Below are positions 36,730 to 45,284 of a DNA stretch of 64,000 nt, piece after piece. The DNA is from Candidatus Latescibacterota bacterium. GTDB lineage: Bacteria > Latescibacterota > UBA2968 > UBA8231. Position numbers and translations under genes: made by a program. Every line of letters starts with the position of its first letter. Within the stretch, counting starts at the first letter, position 1. The notes under the pieces were generated by a model that saw only the letters and a program-made list of their open reading frames with translations, searched no databases and was not told where the DNA came from. Where the stretch lies: assembly GCA_022827835.1 (NCBI GenBank), contig JAJEIO010000029.1:186001-250000 (forward strand), read 5' to 3'.

Positions 36730-38880
36730 TCAGAAGTTGAAGATCATATTGCCCTCGACGCCGTAGGCCCCGTCGATGAAAAGCCACAGGCAGGCCGTGG
36801 TGAAGTCTCCGAGGATTAGTCCTAAAAAGAACGGCATTAGGGTGCGGTAGGTGCGCACCCCGCCGTAGCGCAGGATGGTCGCCTTGAGTAGCCAAGCCAA
36901 AAAGATGGACAGCCAGCCATAGTAAACAATGGTGAAGGTGGAGGCGATGGGAAAACCCAAAGGATGCAAGGGCCACCACGCGAAGCGGTGGCGCAAAAAG
37001 AGCAGGGCTGCCATGACAAAGCTCCCGCTGGCGGTGAAGCCAAGGCGCGGGGCAAACGACGGCTCGGGTGCGTTGTACACTGACGCCATATAGGTAAAGG
37101 GCCAGCGCGGCGCGCCGCTAAAATACCAGCCGTGCAGGTTGATGCCGCCATAAGTATAGGCGAGGGTCATGGTAAACCAGATCGAGCCGAGTAGCCCCAC
37201 GGCGATGGCGGCGAACAAGGCCCAGGGCAGCCAGCGCGGTGCGGGCGAGTCGCCGGAGGTGAGCTTGAGGCTGTGCATGACCGCGTTCATCATGTTGGCC
37301 GCGGTCTCGCCCATCCATACCGTGCTCAAGCCCAAGCCGGTCATGTTGCCGAGGCCGAGGGTCTCGGGGCCAATGCCTCGGGTGATGAATGCCTGTGGGG
37401 CCATCGGCGTTTGGCAGCCGGGGATGCCAGCCTCGCAGACGATGCGCGACAGGCCGATAAAGACGATGAGTGCTCCTACCACTAGCAGTACTGCGGCGTA
37501 CAGGGAGAGGCCGGTGAGTGTCAGCCAAGCGACCATGAACGCTACGCCGACGGCTAGGCCGCCAAAGGCCGTGCGCGGGGCCATGAGTTCGCCGGGGGCT
37601 GGCTCGCCTTTTAACGCTTGGCTCCACAGACGGCGCAGATGGCTGCGAGCGGTCCACATCACAAAGAGGGTCAGCACCAAGAGGCCGCCGGCCTGCTGAT
37701 GGGAGACGGGGACCGAGCCACCGCCCGAGGTCCAAATATCGCCCCCGCCGATGACGAGGCCGATGCGAGCGAAGACGACTTTTTCCAGGGTGTAGAACAA
37801 AAAGAAAAACCAGATGCTGAACGAGACGCTGAGTGCCATCAGGTAGGCCAAGCCTAAGATAGGCAGATTGATCATCCAGGGCAGGCCGACGCTGCCTTGG
37901 AGCAGGGATAGGCGGCCATACAGGGCGATGGGCTGGAAGGCGTCGTGGTAGTAGTTGAGCGAGTTCCACGAGTGGATGATCAGCGGCACGGCAAAGCCCA
38001 GCCACAGCAAGCGGTTTTTGAACAAGCTGCCGAAGAGGGGCGCGGCATCCGCGTCTTCGAGCATAGTGAGGGGTAGGCGGGTGAGGGGAAAGACGAGCCG
38101 TTCGTTGGCGATCCACTGGCCTCTGAGCAACACGCCGAGGCAAAAAAGAACCCAGTAGAAGGCGAAGATAAAGCATATCCAGGCGAATAGTGGGCGGCTC
38201 CAAGCAGCCCACGGTATGGCGCTGCCTTGGGGCAGTCCCTCGTAGAACAGGCGCACGGCCTCGGCGTCGGTGGGGGCCAGCCAGGGGTGGATGTATTCGA
38301 CGAAGAGCTCCTGCCAAGCATTCTCCGGCGTGGCGTAGTACGCGGCTCCGGTGATGACCGACAGGAAGCTGCCGGTGAAGCCGGTGGTAACTACGACTGC
38401 GCCGACCAGCATCATGGCGTACACGGCGATGAGTTCGGCGCGGGAAAAGGCCCACGCGCGGCCCAGCATCTTGAGCAGAGGCAGGGCCGCGGCTGTCAGC
38501 AGAAAGAGGAAAAGGACGGCGATGAGAGGGATGGCATTGCTGGTGATCTGCGATCCCTTGACGATGAGGATGCCCCAAGGACTTAGTACGCTGATCGCCC
38601 CCACGAGGAGTAAACCCGTGAGGACGGCGCGCAGGGAGAAGGCGGGTGGGGGGGTGGTGCGGGACGTGAGAAACCGCCTATTTGAGGCTGCGGATGAAGT
38701 AGAGCAGGCGCTTGAAAAAGTTTGGCCGGATGCCGGGGTTCTCAGTGCGTTGGGCCACCACGTGGTAGGCTTGGAGTTGGTGATTGTACATGGCGTGAGA
38801 TCCGCCCCACAAGTACAGGCGGAAGGCGCGGAAAACCGCTTCGCCCCAGCGCTCAACCACGGTCTGGCGGTTGGCCTCAA
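36730..38880 (-). CDS. Large polytopic membrane protein, DUF6785-like (start unclear)
   Basis: Paralogue of the 30818-32782 protein, sharing AYYATPENAWQELFVEYIHPW, IPWAAWSRPLFAWICFIFAFYW, NERLVFPLTRLPLTML, RIVCEAGIPGCQTPMAPQAF and WWPLHPLGFPIAST. About 12 or more hydrophobic segments; the family function is unknown. The frame is open to an ATG at 38880, but that stretch lies inside the cfa-like gene in another frame and is not protein-like. Comparison with the paralogue puts the true start near 38650-38680, close to the cfa stop at 38678. I find no ATG, GTG or TTG in frame there, so a rare start codon or a sequence error is possible. Confidence 0.72.
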   Translation of the reverse strand: MRPTARPWLSAGAKRFSAPSACTCGADLTPCTITNSKPTTWWPNALRTPASGQTFSSACSTSSAASNRRFLTSRTTPPPAFSLRAVLTGLLLVGAISVLSPWGILIVKGSQITSNAIPLIAVLFLFLLTAAALPLLKMLGRAWAFSRAELIAVYAMMLVGAVVVTTGFTGSFLSVITGAAYYATPENAWQELFVEYIHPWLAPTDAEAVRLFYEGLPQGSAIPWAAWSRPLFAWICFIFAFYWVLFCLGVLLRGQWIANERLVFPLTRLPLTMLEDADAAPLFGSLFKNRLLWLGFAVPLIIHSWNSLNYYHDAFQPIALYGRLSLLQGSVGLPWMINLPILGLAYLMALSVSFSIWFFFLFYTLEKVVFARIGLVIGGGDIWTSGGGSVPVSHQQAGGLLVLTLFVMWTARSHLRRLWSQALKGEPAPGELMAPRTAFGGLAVGVAFMVAWLTLTGLSLYAAVLLVVGALIVFIGLSRIVCEAGIPGCQTPMAPQAFITRGIGPETLGLGNMTGLGLSTVWMGETAANMMNAVMHSLKLTSGDSPAPRWLPWALFAAIAVGLLGSIWFTMTLAYTYGGINLHGWYFSGAPRWPFTYMASVYNAPEPSFAPRLGFTASGSFVMAALLFLRHRFAWWPLHPLGFPIASTFTIVYYGWLSIFLAWLLKATILRYGGVRTYRTLMPFFLGLILGDFTTACLWLFIDGAYGVEGNMIFNF

Positions 38881-39934
38881 AGCGGGAGGCCCAGTGCTTC
38901 AGAGTCAGGGCGTATTCGTGAGTCTCATCTACCACTTCCTCCACCTTGAAGCCGTGCATGAGGAACTCTTGCAGCAGGTCGGGTAGGCACAGGTACGTGT
39001 GAGTACCGGGGTAGATATAGCGACGCACGAAGTTGCTCACCTTGTATTTTTCGAGCGTGGCCGAGGCGTCTAGATAGATGCGCCCTCCGGGTTTGAGGCA
39101 CTTCCACACTTGCGCGGCAAAGTCGCGGTAGTGTGGGATGTGCTCAATGACGCCGAAGATGACAATGGCGTCGTACGGCTCGGGCGGGTCGTGTTCGAGG
39201 AAATCTTCAAGGAGGATTTGACAGTTCGTCAGCCCTTGTTCGGCGATGAGGTCTTGGTGCAGCCGGTGCGAGTCCTCGGCAATGGTCAGGGCCGTGCTGT
39301 GGATGCCGCGCGGACCGGCGTAGCGGGTAACTGCGCCCCAGCCCGCGCCGATGTCGAGCAGGCGGTCACCCGGTTTTAGGTCTAGGGCTTGGGCCATAGT
39401 GGCAAACTTGTGCTCGGCGGCTTGTTCCAGCGTTTCGTCATCGTCGTGGAAGAGGCAGTGCGAGTAGAGATGGTACTGGCGATCGACGAAGGCCAAGTAG
39501 AAATCGTCGCCGAAGTTATAGTGGTGCGCGATGGCAGCGCGGTTGAGGCGGACGCGGTTGCTCCAGAGGAGTTGGAGATAGGCCCGCAGCAGGAAGCCGA
39601 GGCTGACATTGCCCTTCTTGGCATGTTGACGCAGATCTATGAAGGCGTGCACATCGCCCTCGATTTCGATCTGCCCCTCGACATAAGCGCGGCCGATGGC
39701 GTATTCGTCGAGTTGTTTGCTGAGCACTTCGTCGGAGTGGAAGACGACGCTAAAGGCCGGTTCGCCCGCCGGTCCCAAGCGCAAGGTCTCGCCTTGTGCA
39801 AAGGTGAATTGGCAAGGAATGGGGACGTCGGCGAGGGCCGCGTGGAGTAGGCGGGCAGCCGCGCATTGGGGCTGGGGGGGTGGAGCTTGCTCTTGTGGAG
39901 CTTGCTCTTGCTGTAATTGGGGCTGTGCGGTCAT
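38678..39934 (-). CDS. Cyclopropane-fatty-acyl-phospholipid synthase family methyltransferase
   Basis: 418-residue SAM-dependent enzyme. The SAM-binding motif is LLDIGAGWGAVTRYA (about 192-206). Upstream of it is the family signature HYNFGDDFYLAFVDRQYHLYS, then TLEQAAEHK. An N-terminal SCP2-like or lipid-binding region includes DEYAIGRAYVEGQIEIEGD. VIFGVIEHI and a Tyr/His-rich C-terminal region follow. It may methylate or cyclopropanate membrane lipids, or another hydrophobic substrate. ATG 39934 has AGGAAAA upstream; a GTG at 39955 adds seven residues. The N-terminus carries a Gln/Pro-rich low-complexity tract (about 5-23). Confidence 0.85.
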   Translation of the reverse strand: MTAQPQLQQEQAPQEQAPPPQPQCAAARLLHAALADVPIPCQFTFAQGETLRLGPAGEPAFSVVFHSDEVLSKQLDEYAIGRAYVEGQIEIEGDVHAFIDLRQHAKKGNVSLGFLLRAYLQLLWSNRVRLNRAAIAHHYNFGDDFYLAFVDRQYHLYSHCLFHDDDETLEQAAEHKFATMAQALDLKPGDRLLDIGAGWGAVTRYAGPRGIHSTALTIAEDSHRLHQDLIAEQGLTNCQILLEDFLEHDPPEPYDAIVIFGVIEHIPHYRDFAAQVWKCLKPGGRIYLDASATLEKYKVSNFVRRYIYPGTHTYLCLPDLLQEFLMHGFKVEEVVDETHEYALTLKHWASRFEANRQTVVERWGEAVFRAFRLYLWGGSHAMYNHQLQAYHVVAQRTENPGIRPNFFKRLLYFIRSLK

Positions 39935-40049
39935 GATGGTTTTTCCTGGCGGCACAATTAGTTGCGCAAGGGGGACATTTAGTGCTGATGGGGTACAGAT
40001 TATTAAACTTAGCCCAACTCGTCAAGAAGACGGGAAAAGGAGCGAGGTC

Positions 40050-42029
40050 ATGCAGGTGATTGGATGGGGCAGGATGGTGTGGAGTATAGGTGCGGTTGTG
40101 TGGTTGGGTTGTGTGTCGGTTGAAGCGGAGCGTCCGACCGCGGCTGAAGCGTCGCCGACGGGCGACATCCCGCAGAGTGCGTGGCCAGAGGCTTGGTTCC
40201 GGCCGCCGGCCACGGCTTCGGCGGTGGAATTGCAGACCTTCCACCAGTCGCCCGTACTCGATGAATTGGTGGCCGCCGGTGAACTGCCGCCGGTCGCCGA
40301 GCGCCTGCCCGCCGACCCGGTGGTGGTCGAACCTTTTGGCGAAATTGGCCGCTACGGGGGCACGGCCCGGCTGTTTTTCGCGGGTGAGAGCCTGATTAAC
40401 GTACCCGAGGGGGTGCTGCGTCCGGGGCCGCAAATGCGGTTGAATCTACCGAATTTTGCGGCAAAGGCCGAGTATCTCAACGGCGCGCGGACCTTGCGGA
40501 TTACTCTGCGCCCCGGCCACAAGTGGTCCGACGGCCATCCCGTAACGGCGGACGACTACGCGTTCTGGTTCGATCACGTGCTGATGAACGAGGAACTCAC
40601 TCCGGTGGTGGAGCCTCGATTCAAGGGCGCGCGGATCGAAAAGCACGACGCGCACAGTTTTAGTTATCACTTTCCCCAGCCGATGCCGCTGTTTGTCAAC
40701 CATCTGGCCCACAATAGTTCGCGCTTGGTGATGCCGGCGCACTTTATGCGCCGCTACCACCCGGCGTTTACCGATCCCGCGCAGTTGGAGCGCGAGGCCG
40801 AAGAGCTGGGGCTGCAGGACTGGCTCACCTATTTCGGGGCGGTCAACAGCACGACCGATCTGATTCACTTCAACCGCCCCGTGCTGACGGCGTACGTGCT
40901 AGTCAGCCGGACTTCGACGCGCGCCCTGCTGCGCCGCAATCCCTACTATTTCAAGGTGGATCCCGCAGGCAACCAGTTGCCCTATATCGACTACCTGGAG
41001 GTGCAACGGGTCGATAGCCCTGAGATTATGGCGGCCAAAGCCTCGACCGGACAGGTTGACTTTGCCGGGCGGCAGTTTATGACGGCCGATATTCCGCTGT
41101 TTAAGCGCTTTGAGCAGTACAACGACTATTCCACATACGTCTGGCCGCGGCCGTACGGCTCGGACGTGGTGTTGCAGTTCAATTTGAATCATCCCGACGA
41201 GGGGCTGCGGCGGATTTTCCAAGACGTGCGCTTTCGGCGGGCGATGTCGCTGGCCATCAATCGGGAGGAAATTAATGACATCGTTTACTTTGGCTACGGG
41301 GTGCCTCGTCAATTGACGGTGGTGTCTGCGAGCCGCTACTTCGAGCCAGAATTTGCCACGGCGTGGGCGGGGTTTGACCCAGCGCGGGCCAATGCCATGT
41401 TCGACGAGATGGGACTTGTCGATCGCGACGGGGATGGAAGACGCGAGCGGCTCGACGGCGAGCCTTTGCAAATCACCTTGGAGTACATGATCGGCGAGAC
41501 GCCCAAGCAAGTTACCTTGGACTTGGTCACGGCTCACTGGCGCGAGGTAGGGGTAAGCGTCAATCTCAAGCAGATCAGCGGCACGTTGCAGCGGATCCGC
41601 GCTAGGGCGGGCTTGATGGACATGACCATTTGGCACGCCGATCGCAACGCGGATATTCTCTTTCCCATTGAGCCTTATTGGTACGTGCCGACCAATGGCG
41701 GCTGGGAGCAGAGCCAGTGGTCTAAGTGGACGCGGTGGTACTTTTCCGACGGTGCGCTTGGGTGGGAGCCGCCGGCGCAGATCAAGGAACTGATTGGTTG
41801 GTGGGAGGTACTGCGCCGCACCACGGACGAGGACGAACGGATTGCGATGGGCAAGAAGATCCTCCGCAGCCAAGCCGAGAATCTGTGGGCACTTGGCGTC
41901 ATTGGCTTGGGGCCGCATCCGGTCGTGGTCAGCCGCAAGCTGCGCAATGTGCCGCCCCAAGGCTATTGGGGTTGGGATTCGCGCTGGACGTGGCCGTATT
42001 ACCCGGAGACTTGGTATCTGGAGGAGTAA
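40050..42029 (+). CDS. Extracellular solute-binding protein, family 5 (peptide/nickel ABC type)
   Basis: 659-residue exported binding protein. An N-terminal hydrophobic signal (VWSIGAVVWLGCVSVEA) could be either a type I signal or an atypical lipobox around the Cys. The SBP_bac_5 core has LRITLRPGHKWSDGHPVTADD, YAFWFDHVLMNEEL, SYHFPQPMPLFVNHLAHN and AMSLAINREEINDIVYFGYG. The C-terminal lobe contains GWDSRWTWPYYPETWYLEE. ATG 40050 with AAAGGAGCGAGG just upstream; the frame is open to 39696 but that part is antisense to the cfa-like gene. No permease genes adjoin. It could serve the oppD/F pair at the left end, about 38 kb away; this is speculative. Confidence 0.88.
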   Translation: MQVIGWGRMVWSIGAVVWLGCVSVEAERPTAAEASPTGDIPQSAWPEAWFRPPATASAVELQTFHQSPVLDELVAAGELPPVAERLPADPVVVEPFGEIGRYGGTARLFFAGESLINVPEGVLRPGPQMRLNLPNFAAKAEYLNGARTLRITLRPGHKWSDGHPVTADDYAFWFDHVLMNEELTPVVEPRFKGARIEKHDAHSFSYHFPQPMPLFVNHLAHNSSRLVMPAHFMRRYHPAFTDPAQLEREAEELGLQDWLTYFGAVNSTTDLIHFNRPVLTAYVLVSRTSTRALLRRNPYYFKVDPAGNQLPYIDYLEVQRVDSPEIMAAKASTGQVDFAGRQFMTADIPLFKRFEQYNDYSTYVWPRPYGSDVVLQFNLNHPDEGLRRIFQDVRFRRAMSLAINREEINDIVYFGYGVPRQLTVVSASRYFEPEFATAWAGFDPARANAMFDEMGLVDRDGDGRRERLDGEPLQITLEYMIGETPKQVTLDLVTAHWREVGVSVNLKQISGTLQRIRARAGLMDMTIWHADRNADILFPIEPYWYVPTNGGWEQSQWSKWTRWYFSDGALGWEPPAQIKELIGWWEVLRRTTDEDERIAMGKKILRSQAENLWALGVIGLGPHPVVVSRKLRNVPPQGYWGWDSRWTWPYYPETWYLEE

Positions 42030-42062
42030 GTTGAAAATTAGCCGCGAATGCTGCGCAAACAG

Positions 42063-42092
42063 TTGTCTTTTGCCGATCTCTATTTTTATTAT
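42063..42092 (+). promoter_or_regulatory. Candidate sigma70-type promoter upstream of the surface-protein cluster
   Basis: TTGTCT at 42063-42068 and TATTAT at 42087-42092 are 18 bases apart in a markedly AT-rich stretch. This lies within the 194-base gap before the CBM9-like gene. A second TATTAT at 42092-42097 overlaps. The pair is a reasonable match to a housekeeping promoter, though FCB-type bacteria use a different -33/-7 consensus, so the call is tentative. Confidence 0.4.
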
Positions 42093-42223
42093 ATTATGCT
42101 GATATTTAGCAACTATTAAGAGCTGTTGAAAGGAGGTAAAGAGAGGCCGTTTTAGGCATTAGAAGCTCATTTTTCGTTTTTTAGCGAATGTTTAAACCAC
42201 GAACCCATGAGGTGAATTGCATT

Positions 42224-43177
42224 ATGAAGAAGATTTTGAGCATCGCGAGTATTTTGGCTCTAGGCATTATGTTGCAGGCCAGCGCGGTATCGGCTCATGT
42301 GCCGATTCCCGGCATTGACTCCGGTACGCTTTTCCAGTGGCCTGCTGGCCTAGAACCGACCTTGGATGGCGACCTCTCTGAATGGGATATCGTCCCCGAG
42401 GATTACTATGTCCCCTTTGATTCGCACTTTGAGTACTATCTCGGCCTAGGCCACGAAAACGACGAGAGCAATTTGTCGTTTCGGGTGGTAGGCTCTTGGA
42501 GTGCGGGGACCAACCGACTCTATCTTATGATGGAGCGCTTCGATAATCTCTGGGTCCGCACAGGCTTTGGCCAGACCGCGGCTGGCGACGATAGCTGGGA
42601 GATCATGATCGACGCCGACCACGGCGGCGACCGGCACTTTGCCCTTCCCGACGATTTTGAAGACGACGAAGAGCGCCAGCGCAACCAGGGTCGCTTCGCC
42701 CAGAACGCTCATTACGTCTGGCCCGAAATGCCCGACGCCAACCGAGCCGTGGGCTGGAAGTGGTTCTTCAACAGCCAATCCACTTGGCACGATAAGCCGC
42801 CGTGGGGCGATTACGGTTTCCAGCTAGATGGCGAAGTCAACTCGGGCGAGGCCACGGCGCGCATCGAGGTAATGACGATCGCGTGGGATGACTTCTACTG
42901 GATCGGTCCCGACGAGAGCCTAGTTCACACCTTCACCGAGGGCAATACCATCGGTTTGGGTTGGGTTGTTCACGACATAGACAACACTGCAGAGGACAAT
43001 GGCGGAGCCAGCGCTGGCGGCTGGGGCATCAACCCCAACATCCAGATGTGGTTCGACTGCGTCAACTGCTCGGACTTCCTACTGGCCCCGATCGATCCGC
43101 GCGTGGATTTCAGCAGCGTTGAAACCGCGGTAGAAGAAGAAAGCTGGGGACGCATTAAGGCGGCCTATATCCAGTAG
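42224..43177 (+). CDS. Secreted protein with CBM9-like (carbohydrate-binding) domain
   Basis: 317-residue exported protein. Signal peptide MKKILSIASILALGIMLQASAVSA, then a domain beginning LDGDLSEWDIVPEDYY, the usual opening of CBM9/DOMON-like ligand-binding folds. It continues with SWEIMIDADHGGDRHFALP, GWKWFFNSQSTWHDKPPWGD and ARIEVMTIAWDDFYW. It ends WGRIKAAYIQ without a cell-wall or sorting tail. ATG 42224 has GAGGTGA at 42210-42216; the frame begins at 42188 without such a site. First gene of a rightward cluster of surface proteins. A ligand is not assignable. Confidence 0.8.
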   Translation: MKKILSIASILALGIMLQASAVSAHVPIPGIDSGTLFQWPAGLEPTLDGDLSEWDIVPEDYYVPFDSHFEYYLGLGHENDESNLSFRVVGSWSAGTNRLYLMMERFDNLWVRTGFGQTAAGDDSWEIMIDADHGGDRHFALPDDFEDDEERQRNQGRFAQNAHYVWPEMPDANRAVGWKWFFNSQSTWHDKPPWGDYGFQLDGEVNSGEATARIEVMTIAWDDFYWIGPDESLVHTFTEGNTIGLGWVVHDIDNTAEDNGGASAGGWGINPNIQMWFDCVNCSDFLLAPIDPRVDFSSVETAVEEESWGRIKAAYIQ

Positions 43178-43203
43178 TTCGCTTCTCGTTCCCAACTATT
43201 AGC

Positions 43204-43240
43204 TCAGAAGGGGAGGTGTCTCGTGCATCTCCCCTTCTGA
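43204..43240 (+). terminator. Strong hairpin between the CBM9-like gene and the first FlgD-tailed protein
   Basis: TCAGAAGGGGAG (43204-43215) and CTCCCCTTCTGA (43229-43240) form a perfect 12-base stem, extended by three more pairs inside (GTG with CAT, one wobble), leaving a small loop. It is followed by TTTCTG rather than a run of T, so it could be a terminator, an mRNA-stabilising hairpin or a processing site. It sits 27 bases after the stop of the upstream gene. Confidence 0.65.
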
Positions 43241-43269
43241 TTTCTGCCTTCCCCTTGGGAGATGCAGTC

Positions 43270-45258
43270 ATGGTCGCATTCAGATGCTTCTGCGCCGCGC
43301 TCTTGTTGGCCGCAAGTAGTATCCCGGTCGCGGGATTGACCGTCTATCGGCTAGGTGGTGAGGGTTTACCGCCGCCGCCCGAAGTGGCCAGCGGACAAGC
43401 CGATTTAGTCCAATTTAGCTGGGCCGAACTCGATCCCGACCTACAGGGAGTAAGCGAATCCCTGACGATTGCCCCCGACGCCATTTCCCCGTTGTTCTTC
43501 CCTGCGGATGTCAATATCGCACCGACGGTCAAGGATCGCGGTGGCTATCTACAGACCCAAGGTTTTCAGGCTTGGGTCGAAACCGATGATATAATTTTGA
43601 TAAAAGACGGCGATCCCGCGACGGCCTATTACGAGGAGAAGGGATCCAATCAGGTGAACGTGGGAGATGACTTGCGGTTCGGCAAGGTTTTACTGTTCGA
43701 TCTCGGCGGTTTGTTTGCGGTGGATCGAATCCGCTTTTTCACGCGTGCTGGTAACGAAGCCAATTACATCGAACTCTTCCACATCTGGACCAATACGCTG
43801 ACGAATGAAGAAGCCGGGATCAGTAGCGTGGACCTCTGCACTGCTGGCAGGACGGACAACTGTTTGGGCTTCATCAACAGGGCACACCGCGACATTTACA
43901 ATCGCAAGAACATGTATTTCAACGCGCTGTTGGAGGTCAAGGAAAACACCCGCTCGACCGTAGAAGTGGAACTCACCGGCGAGTACATCCGCCGCGTGGT
44001 GCTGTTCGTGCCGTCGCAGCTAACCCGGGACTGGGAGATCGCCGAGTTTGAAATTTTTGCGCCCGGCTATGTGCCCAACGCCTCGTATCTTTCCAACATC
44101 CTCGATCTCGGCAAAGAAGTCTCGCTAGGCGAGTTGCGTTGGTCGGGGACCAAGGACGCGGAGGCCACAGTCAACATCCGCAGCCGGAGCGGCAGCGATG
44201 TCGATCCCAACATATACTGGCGCTATACATTCCGGGGTGACGAGCAGGTCAGCTATGACGACAGGGGTAGGCCGCTGACTTTGCGCACGTACGGGCGGTT
44301 GGAAATTTCCGAGCGCGGCAAGATCACCCGCGATGCAGCAAATTGGGATTTCTGGTCGAAGACTTACGATTTTGGCGACAGTGTTGAGACGCGCTGGTCG
44401 GCGACCAAGCCCCGGAGCTTTGTCCAGTTTGAGTTGGACTTTCAATCGAACATTGCCGCGGGCAGCCGGATGAATTACGTGGAGTTCACTGCGTCCCCGC
44501 CGGCGGTTACGACGCTGGTGGGAGAAATCGATCCCTATCAGGTGGAGACGGCTCAAGTAACGCAGTTCACTTATGCTATCCGGCCTACCATCGGAGTCGA
44601 TGATCCGGGATTCGATCATTTGGAAATTTCGGTCCAGGGCGGGCGGCTAGTGAGTATCGACGGCGTGCGGATCGGGGGCCAAGAGGTGGCTTTTGAGCGA
44701 GTCGAAGAAGGAACTGAGCGGCTGGTGGTAGGCGTACCGAGGTTAGACGTGGACCGCACTGAAGAGGTGATGGAGGTGGATTTCAGCGCCGAGATTTTTC
44801 GCTACGGAGCGACCTTTGCCGGTCGCGTGTTCGACAGCCAAACCCCACAGGAAATTTGGCAGCCGGTGCAGCCCGGCGACGCCACGGCGCTCAGGGATGG
44901 CAACAGCCTTTCGGTGCAGGCTGTCGCGCTAGGTTCGCGAGTCCTCGGCGTGCTCGATTTGGTCGGGGGCATTTTTACGCCCAATGGCGACGGCGTCAAC
45001 GACGGGTTGGACATTGCCTATGATTTGCTCAAACTAGTGGCACCGGCTCCGGTGGTGGTGGAAGTGCGGGACTTGGCCGGCGGGTTAGTGCGCGAGGTGT
45101 ACAATGGTCTCGATACGGCCGGTCGCCATAGGCGGCAATGGGATGGTTTGGATGAGCACGGGCAGCGGGTGGCACCCGGTGTTTATATTTGCCGCGTCGA
45201 GGTAGAGACTGAGGAGGGGCGGCGGCAGCGCGCAGGGGTCGTAGCGGTTGCTTATTGA
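43270..45258 (+). CDS. Secreted surface protein with discoidin-like region and C-terminal NGDG/FlgD-like module
   Basis: 662-residue exported protein. Signal peptide MVAFRCFCAALLLAASSIPVAG. A discoidin-like region follows with IKDGDPATAYYEEKG, LLFDLGGLFAVDRIRFFTR and DWEIAEFEIFAPGYVPNASYL. A beta-rich middle includes ELRWSGTKDAEATVNIRSRSG. It ends with a FlgD/gliding-type module (about 570-662) opening FTPNGDGVNDGLDIAYDL and closing WDGLDEHGQRVAPGVYICRVEVE. The same plan recurs in the next two genes. ATG 43270 has GGGAGATG at 43256-43263. Likely an extracellular scaffold or adhesin; no catalytic motif seen. Confidence 0.78.
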   Translation: MVAFRCFCAALLLAASSIPVAGLTVYRLGGEGLPPPPEVASGQADLVQFSWAELDPDLQGVSESLTIAPDAISPLFFPADVNIAPTVKDRGGYLQTQGFQAWVETDDIILIKDGDPATAYYEEKGSNQVNVGDDLRFGKVLLFDLGGLFAVDRIRFFTRAGNEANYIELFHIWTNTLTNEEAGISSVDLCTAGRTDNCLGFINRAHRDIYNRKNMYFNALLEVKENTRSTVEVELTGEYIRRVVLFVPSQLTRDWEIAEFEIFAPGYVPNASYLSNILDLGKEVSLGELRWSGTKDAEATVNIRSRSGSDVDPNIYWRYTFRGDEQVSYDDRGRPLTLRTYGRLEISERGKITRDAANWDFWSKTYDFGDSVETRWSATKPRSFVQFELDFQSNIAAGSRMNYVEFTASPPAVTTLVGEIDPYQVETAQVTQFTYAIRPTIGVDDPGFDHLEISVQGGRLVSIDGVRIGGQEVAFERVEEGTERLVVGVPRLDVDRTEEVMEVDFSAEIFRYGATFAGRVFDSQTPQEIWQPVQPGDATALRDGNSLSVQAVALGSRVLGVLDLVGGIFTPNGDGVNDGLDIAYDLLKLVAPAPVVVEVRDLAGGLVREVYNGLDTAGRHRRQWDGLDEHGQRVAPGVYICRVEVETEEGRRQRAGVVAVAY

Positions 45259-45284
45259 GATCGGCTAATTCAGGAGATTGAGCT

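Noticed and set aside
37118..38578. 486-codon open frame on the minus strand
   Set aside because: It lies in another frame of the DUF6785-like gene and its translation is Arg/Pro/His-rich with no domain pattern; it is a GC-driven shadow.
36730..38880. Frameshift in the DUF6785-like gene
   Set aside because: The whole body of the protein aligns with the paralogue in one frame; only the start codon is in doubt.
40899..41960. 353-codon minus-strand frame
   Set aside because: Antisense to the solute-binding protein, whose conserved motifs identify the coding strand; composition is non-protein-like.
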